Assembly (NCBI RefSeq): GCF_000380245.2
Contig: NZ_HG428746.1
Span: 51,311-115,310, forward strand
Source: Bacillus massiliigorillae
GTDB lineage: Bacteria > Bacillota > Bacilli > Bacillales > DSM-1321
Length of the DNA stretch: 64,000 nucleotides
Reading direction: 5' to 3'
The notes under the pieces are model-generated. The model made no database searches. It worked only from the letters and a program-made list of their open reading frames with translations, and was not told the DNA's origin. How positions within the stretch are numbered: the stretch's first letter is position 1; each line of letters begins with the position of its first letter. This document shows, one piece after another, positions 7,087-15,410 of the stretch. The position numbers and the translations under genes were made by a program.

Positions 7087-9933
7087 ATGAACGAATTTGC
7101 TATGTCATTAGCAGAACTTAAAAAAAGGAAAGGAGTGTTTATTGCCCTAATAGCTGTATTACTTGTTCCGCTAATATACGCAGCCATTATACTAACTCCA
7201 TCATGGGGACCTTATGACAACTTGTCTAATTTACCTGTTGCGGTAGTTAATAAAGACAAAGGAGCTATGTCAGGGAAAGATTCAATTAATGTTGGAGAAG
7301 ATTTAATAGCTGATTTAAAGCAAAGCAAATCGTTAGGTTGGCATTTCGTTAGCCAAGTAGAAGCTGACAAAGGGATGAAAAATTTAAAGTATTACATGGT
7401 TATTGAAGTGCCGGAAAACTTCTCACAAGATGTAACAACAGTATTATCGGAGAACCCAAAAATTCCAGAACTAATCTACACGCAAAATGAAGGACTACAT
7501 TTCATGGCAGCACAAGTAACCAAGAGTGCAACTGAAAGAATTCGTGAGCAATTAGCAAATAAAATTACAGAAACCTATGCCAAAAATATGTTTGCTCAAC
7601 TGAAACAAGTTGCAAATGGATTCAAAGACGGTGCTAATGGTTCTACGAAGCTACATGAAGGTTCTGTTGCTCTCCAAAAAGGTACTGGACAAATCTTACA
7701 ATCTCTTCAATCAAAGTCCGGTGATATTAACAAACTAGCTGCTGGTACACAAGAATTAAAAGCTGGCACTGGCACTCTCCTACAAAACCTTCAATCAAAA
7801 TCAGGTGATATCGCAAAACTAGCTGCTGGTACGCAAGAATTGAAGGCTGGTACCGGTACTCTCCTACAAAATCTTCAGTCAAAATCAGGTGACATCAACA
7901 AATTAGCTGCCGGAAGTGCGCAGCTCCAAAATGGTACATCACAATTATTGAAGGCTATGCAAGATGGCTCGGGCAATGTAAATAAATTAGCAAATGGTGC
8001 AAAAGATTTAGCAGCTGGTTCAACTGGATTAGCATCTGGAGCACAAAGTTTAGCTACTGGTGCTGAAACGTTCGCTAACGGAGCAAAGTCATTCACATCA
8101 GGTTCCAAAACCTTCGTTGATGGTTCTAAATCATTTGCAACCGGTGCAAAATCATTTGCCTCAGGAGCAAAATCTTTCGTTGATGGCTCCAAAGGACTTG
8201 CAACCGGTGCAAAATCTCTGCAATCTGGTTCAACTCAAGTATTAGAAGGATTAAAACAATCTCAATCTGGAAGTAATGAGTTAGCTCAAGCACTGAATAA
8301 ATTATCCCCTGGTAGTAAACAAGTAGCCGATGGTGTCGCAGCTGTTAACGCAGGAGCGGATCAACTTGCTGGTGGTGCAAATCAAGTAACAGCTGGTTTA
8401 GAACAACTAGCTAACCACCCTGAACTAGGAGCTATTCTAAGTAGTAGCCCTGAATTTCAAAAGCTATTGCAAGGAAGTAAGTCTGTATCAAATGGACTTA
8501 ATAAGTTAGCTACTGACTCCAATACGTTAAAAGCTGGTGCTAACCAAGTTGCAGACGGTCTTGCCAAAGCTTCAACTGGAGCTCAAGCATTAAACGATGG
8601 AATCGACAAACTAGTAGCAGGGCAATCTCAAGTTACACAAGGCGCAAATCAATTAGCTTCTGGAGCTGGACAATTAGAAGCTGGTGCTGATAAATTAGCT
8701 GCCGGCGCAAACCAATTAGAGCCAAGCGCCTCACAATTAGATACTGGTGCTAATCAACTTGGTACTGGAGCTACTCAATTGGAACCAGGTGCATCTAAAT
8801 TAAACGAAGGTGCTAATCAACTAAATGTTGGCGCTTCTAAATTCTCAGAAGGTGCTACTACACTCGCTAATGGAAACGCTTCCTTAAATGCCTCTTGGGG
8901 TACAATTACTAAATCTGTAGCTGCAATTGATGGCAGTATGAAGACCGTTAGTAATGGTAATAAAACAGTAAGTCAAGGTTGGAGTGCGCTAACAGATGGG
9001 GCAAGAAAGTTAGACAGCGGCATGGTTCAAGTGAATTCTGGAAACCAAACTGTGAAAGCCGGTTGGAGTGCACTAACAGATGGGGCAAGAAAATTAGACA
9101 GCGGCATGGTTCAAGTGAATGCTGGAAATCAAACTGTGAAAGCTGGCTGGGGCACTTTAACAGTTGGCGTAAAACAAGTAGATAACGGTATTGGCAAAAT
9201 TGAAGGTGGTAGTCAAGAACTAGCAACAGGATTAAAAGGCGGCGCTGATCAAGTAGGCGCACTACATGTAACAGACAAAAACATTACACAGTTCTCATCA
9301 CCTGTTGAATTGAAAGGTAAAGCAATAAATACATTCCCATTCTATCGATATGCCAATGCACCATATATCCTTTCTTTAGCTCTATTCGTAGGAGCATTAG
9401 CATTAACATTATTGTTCAATGTTCATAAACCTGAAGATAGTGCTCTCTCTAGTGCTAAGTGGTACGGAACAGTCTTTGCGAAAATGGCTGGCTTTGCTGC
9501 TATTCAAGCAGTAGTTATGAGCATCTTTACATTATTCTTTATAAAATTAAGCGTTATGAATGGTTTCTTATTAATTCTCTTCTCCATCTTAGCGAGCATC
9601 ACGTTCCTTGCAATAACCTTCTTCCTTGTAGCGCTAGCAGGCAATATTGGTCGCTTTATCGCTGTTGCCTTCGTTGTTCTGCAGCTATCAACAACTGGAT
9701 CAAGCCTTCCAGTTGAGATGCTGCCGGAAAGCCTACGAAACTTAAGCAATTTCTTACCAATGAGGCATTCGATTGCTAGCTTTAGATCACTCATTTCGTT
9801 AGACAATACAAGCGCTGCATGGAGTAGTATTACAACGCTTTCCCTGTATCTTGTACTTGCAGCTGTGCTTATTGCCATCGTAGCTGTCATTCACGCAAGA
9901 AAAAAAGAATCTAATACTTCAATTGAAGCATAA
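7087..9933 (+). CDS. YhgE/Pip-family membrane protein with long repeat region
   Basis: 948-aa membrane protein of the YhgE/Pip family (ABC-2-like superfamily; phage-infection and type VII-associated relatives). One N-terminal membrane helix (residues about 16-37: FIALIAVLLVPLIYAAII) is followed by a large extracellular part. Roughly residues 195-745 are built from short Gly/Ala repeats of the form A-x-G-A-x-x-L. These include three 28-aa units (7681-7932) with nearly identical DNA and a 42-aa unit repeated at about 8960-9170. The C terminus has about five membrane segments (from YILSLALFVGALALT) and ends in a basic tail. The start at 7087 has GGAGG at 6-nt spacing; an earlier ATG at 7033 falls inside the operator. 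Its substrate or partner is unknown. Confidence 0.88.
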   Translation: MNEFAMSLAELKKRKGVFIALIAVLLVPLIYAAIILTPSWGPYDNLSNLPVAVVNKDKGAMSGKDSINVGEDLIADLKQSKSLGWHFVSQVEADKGMKNLKYYMVIEVPENFSQDVTTVLSENPKIPELIYTQNEGLHFMAAQVTKSATERIREQLANKITETYAKNMFAQLKQVANGFKDGANGSTKLHEGSVALQKGTGQILQSLQSKSGDINKLAAGTQELKAGTGTLLQNLQSKSGDIAKLAAGTQELKAGTGTLLQNLQSKSGDINKLAAGSAQLQNGTSQLLKAMQDGSGNVNKLANGAKDLAAGSTGLASGAQSLATGAETFANGAKSFTSGSKTFVDGSKSFATGAKSFASGAKSFVDGSKGLATGAKSLQSGSTQVLEGLKQSQSGSNELAQALNKLSPGSKQVADGVAAVNAGADQLAGGANQVTAGLEQLANHPELGAILSSSPEFQKLLQGSKSVSNGLNKLATDSNTLKAGANQVADGLAKASTGAQALNDGIDKLVAGQSQVTQGANQLASGAGQLEAGADKLAAGANQLEPSASQLDTGANQLGTGATQLEPGASKLNEGANQLNVGASKFSEGATTLANGNASLNASWGTITKSVAAIDGSMKTVSNGNKTVSQGWSALTDGARKLDSGMVQVNSGNQTVKAGWSALTDGARKLDSGMVQVNAGNQTVKAGWGTLTVGVKQVDNGIGKIEGGSQELATGLKGGADQVGALHVTDKNITQFSSPVELKGKAINTFPFYRYANAPYILSLALFVGALALTLLFNVHKPEDSALSSAKWYGTVFAKMAGFAAIQAVVMSIFTLFFIKLSVMNGFLLILFSILASITFLAITFFLVALAGNIGRFIAVAFVVLQLSTTGSSLPVEMLPESLRNLSNFLPMRHSIASFRSLISLDNTSAAWSSITTLSLYLVLAAVLIAIVAVIHARKKESNTSIEA
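7681..7932 (+). repeat. Three tandem 84-bp coding repeats
   Basis: Three in-frame 84-bp units at 7681, 7765 and 7849 encode GTGxxLQxLQSKSGDIxKLAAG-type blocks. They differ at few bases, which suggests recent duplication within the YhgE-like gene. Confidence 0.85.
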
Positions 9934-9951
9934 TACTATTTAACAAAAGAT

Positions 9952-9994
9952 GGGGAGTTCAAACAATGATTAGAAATCACCGTTTGAACTCCCC
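9952..9994. terminator. Bidirectional terminator, R1 family copy I
   Basis: Long stem GGGGAGTTCAAAC (9952-9964) with GTTTGAACTCCCC (9982-9994). The inner TGATT/AATCA is as in other R1 copies. It separates two converging genes. Confidence 0.8.
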
Positions 9995-10011
9995 TAACAC
10001 TTTTTATCCAT

Positions 10012-11652
10012 TCAAAGTGATTTTGAATAGGAAACAATTTCTCTCATATACTCTTCTAATTTTGGAATAACTTGATCATAACTAAATTTTCGTGCAGTTG
10101 CTCTTCCATTTATACGCAAACGATCTTTCATTAAAGGATTACTTAATACTTCAGTCACGCTTTTAGTTAAGCCTTGCACATCACCAGGTTCATTGAGTAA
10201 ACAATTGTAACCATGAAGTGCATATTCTTGAACTCCCCCGCTATTTGTAGCCACAACCGGCGTACCACAACTCATAGCCTCTAATGGTGGCATGCCAAAC
10301 CCTTCATACCAAGAAGTGAATAAAAGCACATCTGCCTGCTGATAACATTCTACGATTTCTTCCTGTAACGGTTGAATCATATAATGTACTGGAAACACTG
10401 TATTAACCTCTGACTTCTGCTGACAAATCCATTTCACTTGAAAACGCAGTCCATTTGCCCACACTTGCTCTAATGCCTTTAGCGCAGCAGGGAAACCTTT
10501 AAAACGTAAAGATGGACTTCCAACTAAAAGGACCACTGGTAATATCGCAGGTACGCGCTCTAAATCTGGCTTAAATAAAGATATATCAATTCCATTTGTA
10601 ATGACAGGAGTATCGATCCCATATCTTGCCTTCAACACTTTCGCAACGAATGACGAGACACTAGCAATCGGTATTCCGGCATTATAACAAAGATCTAAAC
10701 TACTTCTAATTCCTGGAATATACGCATAGTCTGGAATATCCCCAAATAAGGATTCGTGTCCTTGCTCCCAGTAAAAAACGTTCGTGTCCTTCCCTTTAAA
10801 CTCTAACAATTGATAAATCCATCCAACTACTACAATGTCACATTCCTTTGTATGAGCCTCTAGTAACTCTAACGGTGAAACTAGAACCTCTTCATCTACT
10901 GTAATCTCGCTCCAAGCAGGTAGAACTCTACTCCCTTGTTCTCCTTTAAAGAAAGCTGTTATATGATGTCCACGTTTTCTCAACATTTGCATTTGTGTAA
11001 GAAGCATTTTTAGTCCGCCTGTTAAGCTATGGTGCGGCAAGACATAACCGATTTTTAATGGTTCTTCACTTGTGCTAATTATTTCAACTGGTTTTTGAAC
11101 TTTCCGAGGATATATTTTAATAATATTTGCACCGTTGTCACCCACATTGACTTGACTAAAGTGGTAATCAAAATCAACAAAGTCAACAACTGTCCATCTA
11201 CTTTTATGTCTTTCTAATGTATTGCCTAAATACTCTTCTTGAGGTGCTGGATTAATTGGTGTAGAAACGATTAAAGAGGTATTTGTTATTTTTAATAGGT
11301 CTTCTAGTAATTTCAGACCTTCCTGTTTGTCGAAATGCTCTAGTACATCAATAAGAAGAACTGTATCATATTTTTGTTCTAATTTAGGCAATATCGTATA
11401 AATTTCACCATAGTACATTTTATTGTATACATAATCATGGATTGGATTTTGATAAGCCTCGAATCCTTCGATACCATCAATTTTTACAATCCAATCTTTC
11501 TTCTCATAACGTTCATACGGTATGTCAAATGCTTCACGTAATAATACACCATATTTTCCAAAGCCGATGCCAATATCCAAAATCGACGTTGGATGATCGA
11601 GTAATACTAAATCAATTATAGCCGGAGTAGCTTGATACCAGCTTGTTGGCAT
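10012..11652 (-). CDS. SAM-methyltransferase/GT4 glycosyltransferase fusion
   Basis: 546-aa cytoplasmic protein with two domains. Residues about 1-185 form a class I methyltransferase: motif I ILDIGIGFGKYG near 24-35 and DTVLLIDVLEHFDK near 95. Residues about 198-546 form a GT-B glycosyltransferase of family GT4: LPHHSLTGGLKMLL at the start, then VVLLVGSPSLRFKGF, and the E-x7-E motif in WYEGFGMPPLEAMSCG with VVATNSGGVQEY. It probably transfers a sugar from a nucleotide donor and methylates the same glycan or acceptor. It lies 42 nt downstream of a GT2-TPR gene, so the pair probably modifies one glycan (surface, flagellar or spore). The acceptor is unknown. Confidence 0.87.
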   Translation of the reverse strand: MPTSWYQATPAIIDLVLLDHPTSILDIGIGFGKYGVLLREAFDIPYERYEKKDWIVKIDGIEGFEAYQNPIHDYVYNKMYYGEIYTILPKLEQKYDTVLLIDVLEHFDKQEGLKLLEDLLKITNTSLIVSTPINPAPQEEYLGNTLERHKSRWTVVDFVDFDYHFSQVNVGDNGANIIKIYPRKVQKPVEIISTSEEPLKIGYVLPHHSLTGGLKMLLTQMQMLRKRGHHITAFFKGEQGSRVLPAWSEITVDEEVLVSPLELLEAHTKECDIVVVGWIYQLLEFKGKDTNVFYWEQGHESLFGDIPDYAYIPGIRSSLDLCYNAGIPIASVSSFVAKVLKARYGIDTPVITNGIDISLFKPDLERVPAILPVVLLVGSPSLRFKGFPAALKALEQVWANGLRFQVKWICQQKSEVNTVFPVHYMIQPLQEEIVECYQQADVLLFTSWYEGFGMPPLEAMSCGTPVVATNSGGVQEYALHGYNCLLNEPGDVQGLTKSVTEVLSNPLMKDRLRINGRATARKFSYDQVIPKLEEYMREIVSYSKSL

Positions 11653-11694
11653 TACTTGTTCACCTCATTTATTCATCATTTACAAGTAGAAAGA

Positions 11695-12783
11695 CTATTC
11701 TTTATGCTGTAATAACGTTTCTAAATAACGTTTATTATGCAAAACACTTTCATGACCTGGATTGTAAAGTCTCGCCATTTCATTATGATAAAACGCTCTT
11801 TCATGCTGCTGTAGGGTATCATAGCAAACGCATAATTGAAGATGTGGAAGCCAAGTGTAATAAGCATAATCTACTAAACCACCTGTACTTTTCACTTTTT
11901 CAACATCGCATTTTAATGCGGCTTCATACCAATAAACCGCTCGGTCAAATTCTTTTTGTTCCATATATAAATACCCTAGCTTACAACAAAGATTGGCACG
12001 AGGAATAGCATATGAAAAAGACCTTAGAATGAGCATAATTGCTTCCTTAGTGTTACCTAATCTGATGTAAGCCTCAGCTCCTTGGTCACATGCCCTAATA
12101 CAATCATCAAACCAACCTCGTTCCGTATCTAAAAACTTCTTATAATAAGTAATCGCTTCTTCATTCAAGTTATGCTCATAGCATTCATTCGCGTAGTAAA
12201 ATAAATCTCTTGGGGTAAACTCTAATCCTTTCTCCATTTGCTTGCGATAAATTTTGATATTACGATCCGTTTTTCCCGTCTTTATGCTTTGATGTGTAAT
12301 ACAGATTTCACTCAAAATAATATTTCCGCCTACCTCTACATACTCATGTACAGCCCCAATCCATTTGAACTTGTTCGATGTTTTTAAAAGACGATTTCTA
12401 TTTAAGCTACTAATAATGGCGCCATGCTCATCCTTCAACAGAACATATTTCATCTGTACAGAATCAACCGAAGAATCTAGCGTTTTCTTTAACTCTTTAA
12501 ACTTCTCTTGATCCGGTTCCAATATGACATCATCTGCATCAAGCCAAAGTGTATATTCCTTACTTGCCTTACTGAATGCAAAATTTCTCGCCTTAGCAAA
12601 ATCATCTTCCCATTCGAAATCATAGATTTGATCTGTAAATTTTTTCACAATTTCTTTAGTACGATCACTTGAACCAGTATCTACAATAATAATTTCATCA
12701 ACTAAAGGAGCCACACTTTCTAAGCAACGTGCTATCACTTTTTCTTCGTTTTTCACAATCATACATAAAGAGATCGAAACCAC
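11695..12783 (-). CDS. GT2 glycosyltransferase with TPR-like C terminus
   Basis: 362-aa protein. Residues 1-115 are a GT-A family 2 domain: SLCMIVKNEE, IIIVDTGSSDRT, and the metal-binding LDADD at 81-85. Residues about 190-350 are helical repeats of the TPR type (EEAITYYKKFLD, KLGYLYMEQKEFDRAVYWYEAAL). This architecture is found in SunS-like and related transferases. The start is GTG at 12783, preceded by GGAGGGG at 5 nt; no better ATG exists. It is the first gene of a two-gene operon with the methyltransferase-GT4 fusion. Confidence 0.87.
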   Translation of the reverse strand: MVSISLCMIVKNEEKVIARCLESVAPLVDEIIIVDTGSSDRTKEIVKKFTDQIYDFEWEDDFAKARNFAFSKASKEYTLWLDADDVILEPDQEKFKELKKTLDSSVDSVQMKYVLLKDEHGAIISSLNRNRLLKTSNKFKWIGAVHEYVEVGGNIILSEICITHQSIKTGKTDRNIKIYRKQMEKGLEFTPRDLFYYANECYEHNLNEEAITYYKKFLDTERGWFDDCIRACDQGAEAYIRLGNTKEAIMLILRSFSYAIPRANLCCKLGYLYMEQKEFDRAVYWYEAALKCDVEKVKSTGGLVDYAYYTWLPHLQLCVCYDTLQQHERAFYHNEMARLYNPGHESVLHNKRYLETLLQHKE

Positions 12784-12941
12784 TTGATCCCCTCCTATTT
12801 GCTATTCATTTATATGTATGCAAGAAGCATAGTATTATTTCCTGTACAATTTTCATATGTGGCTTTTACATAAGAAAAAAAGTCATCGGTCCTTTTTGAT
12901 TTAGAATTTACTTCTTGTTTTAGCTTCTAATTAAAAAGGAG

Positions 12942-13023
12942 ACCTGTGGCATAAGACGAGCTGTTCTCGAAAACCTGCTTTTAGTTTTCAAAACAGAACG
13001 GCTTATGACCGAGTATGTCAGGT
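12942..13023. ncRNA. Structured repeat R3, copy 1
   Basis: Nested stems: ACCTG (12942) with CAGGT (13019); CATAAG (12950) with CTTATG (13002); AGCTGTTC with GAACGGC; GAAAAC (12969) with GTTTTC (12984). A related copy at 44218-44301 keeps the pairings with compensatory changes. Similarity extends further left to about 12880 (CATCGGTCCTTTTT versus CATCACCAGTCCTTTTT). Not a family I recognise; the transcribed strand is unknown. It fills most of the 340-nt gap between two minus-strand genes. Confidence 0.5.
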
Positions 13024-13080
13024 GTAAGGTTAGACAACACGAAAAATTATTTATTTTCATATCTTTTCGGAAAAACGTAA

Positions 13081-13116
13081 AGAGGCTGTTTGAAAATATT
13101 TTTTCAAACAGCCTCT
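13081..13116. terminator. Terminator hairpin
   Basis: Perfect 16-bp stem AGAGGCTGTTTGAAAA/TTTTCAAACAGCCTCT (13081-13096, 13101-13116), immediately past the stop of the minus-strand gene at 13122. Confidence 0.8.
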
Positions 13117-13121
13117 ACCTC

Positions 13122-13541
13122 TTATTTATTAAGTTCCTTATAAGCCAGCACTTTCAACGCCAGAATTTCTTCATCCGTTAATTTATCCTGGACTTGATTC
13201 ATAATTTCTTCTTTAGAAGCAGTTCCATTTTGAACTTGCTCTTTTATATTATTAAGCTTACTAATTCCTACTTTTCGAACTAGCACCCTAGTAGCTTCTT
13301 CTTTCGTAGTAAACGGTAATTTACTTTCATCTACATTTGCGCCCTCTTTAACCATCTTCTTCAAATCTGGGTCCTTTTCGATTTCCTTCTTAACAGCCTC
13401 TATTTGCCCACTATTCTCTAATTCTTTCGATACAGCATCCATTACCTTCTCAGAAGCCATATTCGTTCCAAAATAATATACACCATATCCGATTCCCGCT
13501 AACACGATGACAATAACGGCTAATACTTTTATAAATTTCAT
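13122..13541 (-). CDS. Hypothetical membrane-anchored protein, 139 aa
   Basis: One N-terminal membrane segment (residues 5-24, VLAVIVIVLAGIGYGVYYFG) without a lipobox, followed by a charged, helical extracytoplasmic part. Acidic and basic residues are mixed and no catalytic motif is visible (KEIEKDPDLKKMVKEGA, KLTDEEILALKVLAYKEL). The start has AGGAGG at suitable spacing. Similar unnamed proteins occur in Bacillus. It appears monocistronic, with its own terminator. No function is claimed. Confidence 0.75.
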   Translation of the reverse strand: MKFIKVLAVIVIVLAGIGYGVYYFGTNMASEKVMDAVSKELENSGQIEAVKKEIEKDPDLKKMVKEGANVDESKLPFTTKEEATRVLVRKVGISKLNNIKEQVQNGTASKEEIMNQVQDKLTDEEILALKVLAYKELNK

Positions 13542-13779
13542 GAGTAAAATAAACCTCCCTATATTGGTCAGATGCGATTAAACAGTTGATTCAAAGAGGA
13601 ACCTATATCTACTTTAACGCTAATTAGAATTCACCTATAAGTTATTCCATAATACCATATTTACACTAAACTCCGCTCAAGATGGTTACTATCTTCATAT
13701 CAAAAATGATATATTCATAGCTTTATAGCCTATAGCCCTGTACAATTAGTGTTAACATAGCATGCTAGGAGTGACATTC

Positions 13780-14568
13780 TTGGAAACATTACTCATTTAT
13801 AATGATGATTTATCCAATAAATTTTGGAAAATCCATGTATCAGGAAACACTTTTACCATAACCTACGGAAAAATTGGTACGAGTGGATCGGTGAAAACAA
13901 AGAAATTCGAGACTAAAGAAGATTGTAAAAAGGAAAGCGAGAAACTAATCAAAACTAAGATTAAAAAAGGTTATAAATTTTCACAATCTTCCCAATTAGT
14001 CGTGAAAGAAAGTTCTATGACGGAGGCTCTCTTCTGGGAATTATTAAAGAAATGTAAACTCAAAGGTGAATATGCAGAAGAACAAATCGAATGGCTTATC
14101 ACTCATTTATCGAAAAAATCTATTAAAGATATTGTTAAATTCGATTATATATTCAACACCTACTATAAAACATCGTACACATCAGAACTGTGGGCTGCCG
14201 CTTATATTATTTTAGGCGGATGCTCAGATGATTGCTTTGATTATTTTCGAGCATGGGTGCTTTACTTAGGAAAAAAAGAATATGAAACTGCCATCAATGA
14301 TCCACAGACATTACTACCTTATTTACAACAATTGAATGGATATGATGATATTCCCCAATTAGAAGAATTAATTTCGGTAGCTATCTTAGCTTATGAAGAA
14401 AAAACAGGATTAGATGATGAATCGTATTATGATATATATAGTCAGCTAACGAATGATAGTCATGATAATCCAGATATTGATCTTGATTGGGATGAAGATG
14501 ATGAAGAACAGTTACGCAGTATGTTTCCTCTTCTATGGGATGTCTATGGTGAAAATCCCTTAACATAA
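13780..14568 (+). CDS. WGR-domain protein with DUF4240
   Basis: 262-aa cytoplasmic protein with two domains. Residues about 1-75 are a WGR domain (FWKIHVSGNTFTITYGKIGTSG; KKFETKEDCKKESEKLIKTKIKKGY), a fold linked to nucleic acid binding in PARP and MolR proteins. Residues about 82-185 match DUF4240 (MTEALFWELLKKCK; LWAAAYIILGGCSDDCFDYFRAWVLYLG). A very acidic tail (DLDWDEDDEEQ) follows. The upstream ATG at 13762 overlaps the Shine-Dalgarno AGGAG (13767-13771), so I place the start at TTG 13780. No linked partner gene. Confidence 0.85.
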   Translation: METLLIYNDDLSNKFWKIHVSGNTFTITYGKIGTSGSVKTKKFETKEDCKKESEKLIKTKIKKGYKFSQSSQLVVKESSMTEALFWELLKKCKLKGEYAEEQIEWLITHLSKKSIKDIVKFDYIFNTYYKTSYTSELWAAAYIILGGCSDDCFDYFRAWVLYLGKKEYETAINDPQTLLPYLQQLNGYDDIPQLEELISVAILAYEEKTGLDDESYYDIYSQLTNDSHDNPDIDLDWDEDDEEQLRSMFPLLWDVYGENPLT

Positions 14569-14596
14569 CTCATTCAATAAACAATCATATACAGCA

Positions 14597-14646
14597 AAAG
14601 GCTTCCCCTTAAAGTGCATAAATTACATTTTAAAAGGGAAGCCTTT
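14597..14646. terminator. Bidirectional terminator between converging genes
   Basis: Stem AAAGGCTTCCCCTT/AAAAGGGAAGCCTTT with arms at about 14597-14611 and 14632-14646, A-rich before and T-rich after, between the WGR gene and deoD. Confidence 0.8.
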
Positions 14647-14657
14647 ATCTTTATGAT

Positions 14658-15368
14658 TTATTCATTAACTAGCGTTTCTAACGCAACTGTAATCATGTCA
14701 TTGAACGTTGTTTGGCGCTCTTCTGCAGTTGTTTCTTCACCAGTAATAACGTGATCACTTACTGTCATAATACTTAATACATCAACACCATATTTCGCAC
14801 CTAATGTGTAAAGTGCTGATGTCTCCATATCTACACCAAGTACTCCGTAATCCGCTAGCTTGTGAATCATTGTTTCATCATCTTCATAGAAAGAATCACC
14901 CGTAAATACGTTACCTACACGAACTGTCATATCCTCGTATGCTTTCGATAAGCGATAAGCTCTCTCTAAAAGAGTGAAGCTAGCATTTGGCGCATAATTA
15001 ATTTGTGGGAAAATGATATTTTGCATTTTCGAATCATTTGTTGCAGCCATTGCCATAATGATGTCACGGATTTTCACTTCACGCTTCATTGCGCCGATTG
15101 TACCGATACGAATGATGTTCTTAACACCATAATCTTTAATCAACTCAGTAGCATAAATGCTCATTGATGGAGCACCCATTCCAGATGATTGGATAGAGAT
15201 TTTCTCTCCTTTATAAGTTCCAGTATAACCATACATTCCGCGAACTGTGTTGTGGCATTCTACATTTTCTAAAAATGTATCTGCAATATATTTCGCACGA
15301 AGTGGATCTCCTGGCATTAATACTTTTTCTGAAATTTGTCCTTCTGCTGCATTTAAATGAATACTCAT
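14658..15368 (-). CDS. deoD: Purine nucleoside phosphorylase DeoD
   Basis: Phosphorolysis of purine (deoxy)nucleosides to base and (deoxy)ribose-1-phosphate. The 236-aa length is that of hexameric DeoD enzymes. The family motifs are clear: MPGDPLRAKYIAD near residue 18, GMGAPSMSIYATELI, IRIGTIGAM, VLGVDMETSALYTLG, and SDHVITGE with the catalytic Asp. It is 42 nt downstream of an NCS1 nucleobase permease gene, so base uptake and salvage are likely co-expressed. Confidence 0.96.
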   Translation of the reverse strand: MSIHLNAAEGQISEKVLMPGDPLRAKYIADTFLENVECHNTVRGMYGYTGTYKGEKISIQSSGMGAPSMSIYATELIKDYGVKNIIRIGTIGAMKREVKIRDIIMAMAATNDSKMQNIIFPQINYAPNASFTLLERAYRLSKAYEDMTVRVGNVFTGDSFYEDDETMIHKLADYGVLGVDMETSALYTLGAKYGVDVLSIMTVSDHVITGEETTAEERQTTFNDMITVALETLVNE

Positions 15369-15410
15369 TGTGAATAACCTCCTAAAAATCCGTTCCTAAT
15401 TCTTCTATAA

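Noticed and set aside
7875..8192. 105-aa minus-strand ORF
   Set aside because: Antisense shadow of the repetitive YhgE gene; no ribosome site.
7681..9170. Tandem DNA repeats that could look like a CRISPR or VNTR array
   Set aside because: Units are in frame, lack spacers and encode the Gly/Ala repeats of the YhgE-like protein.
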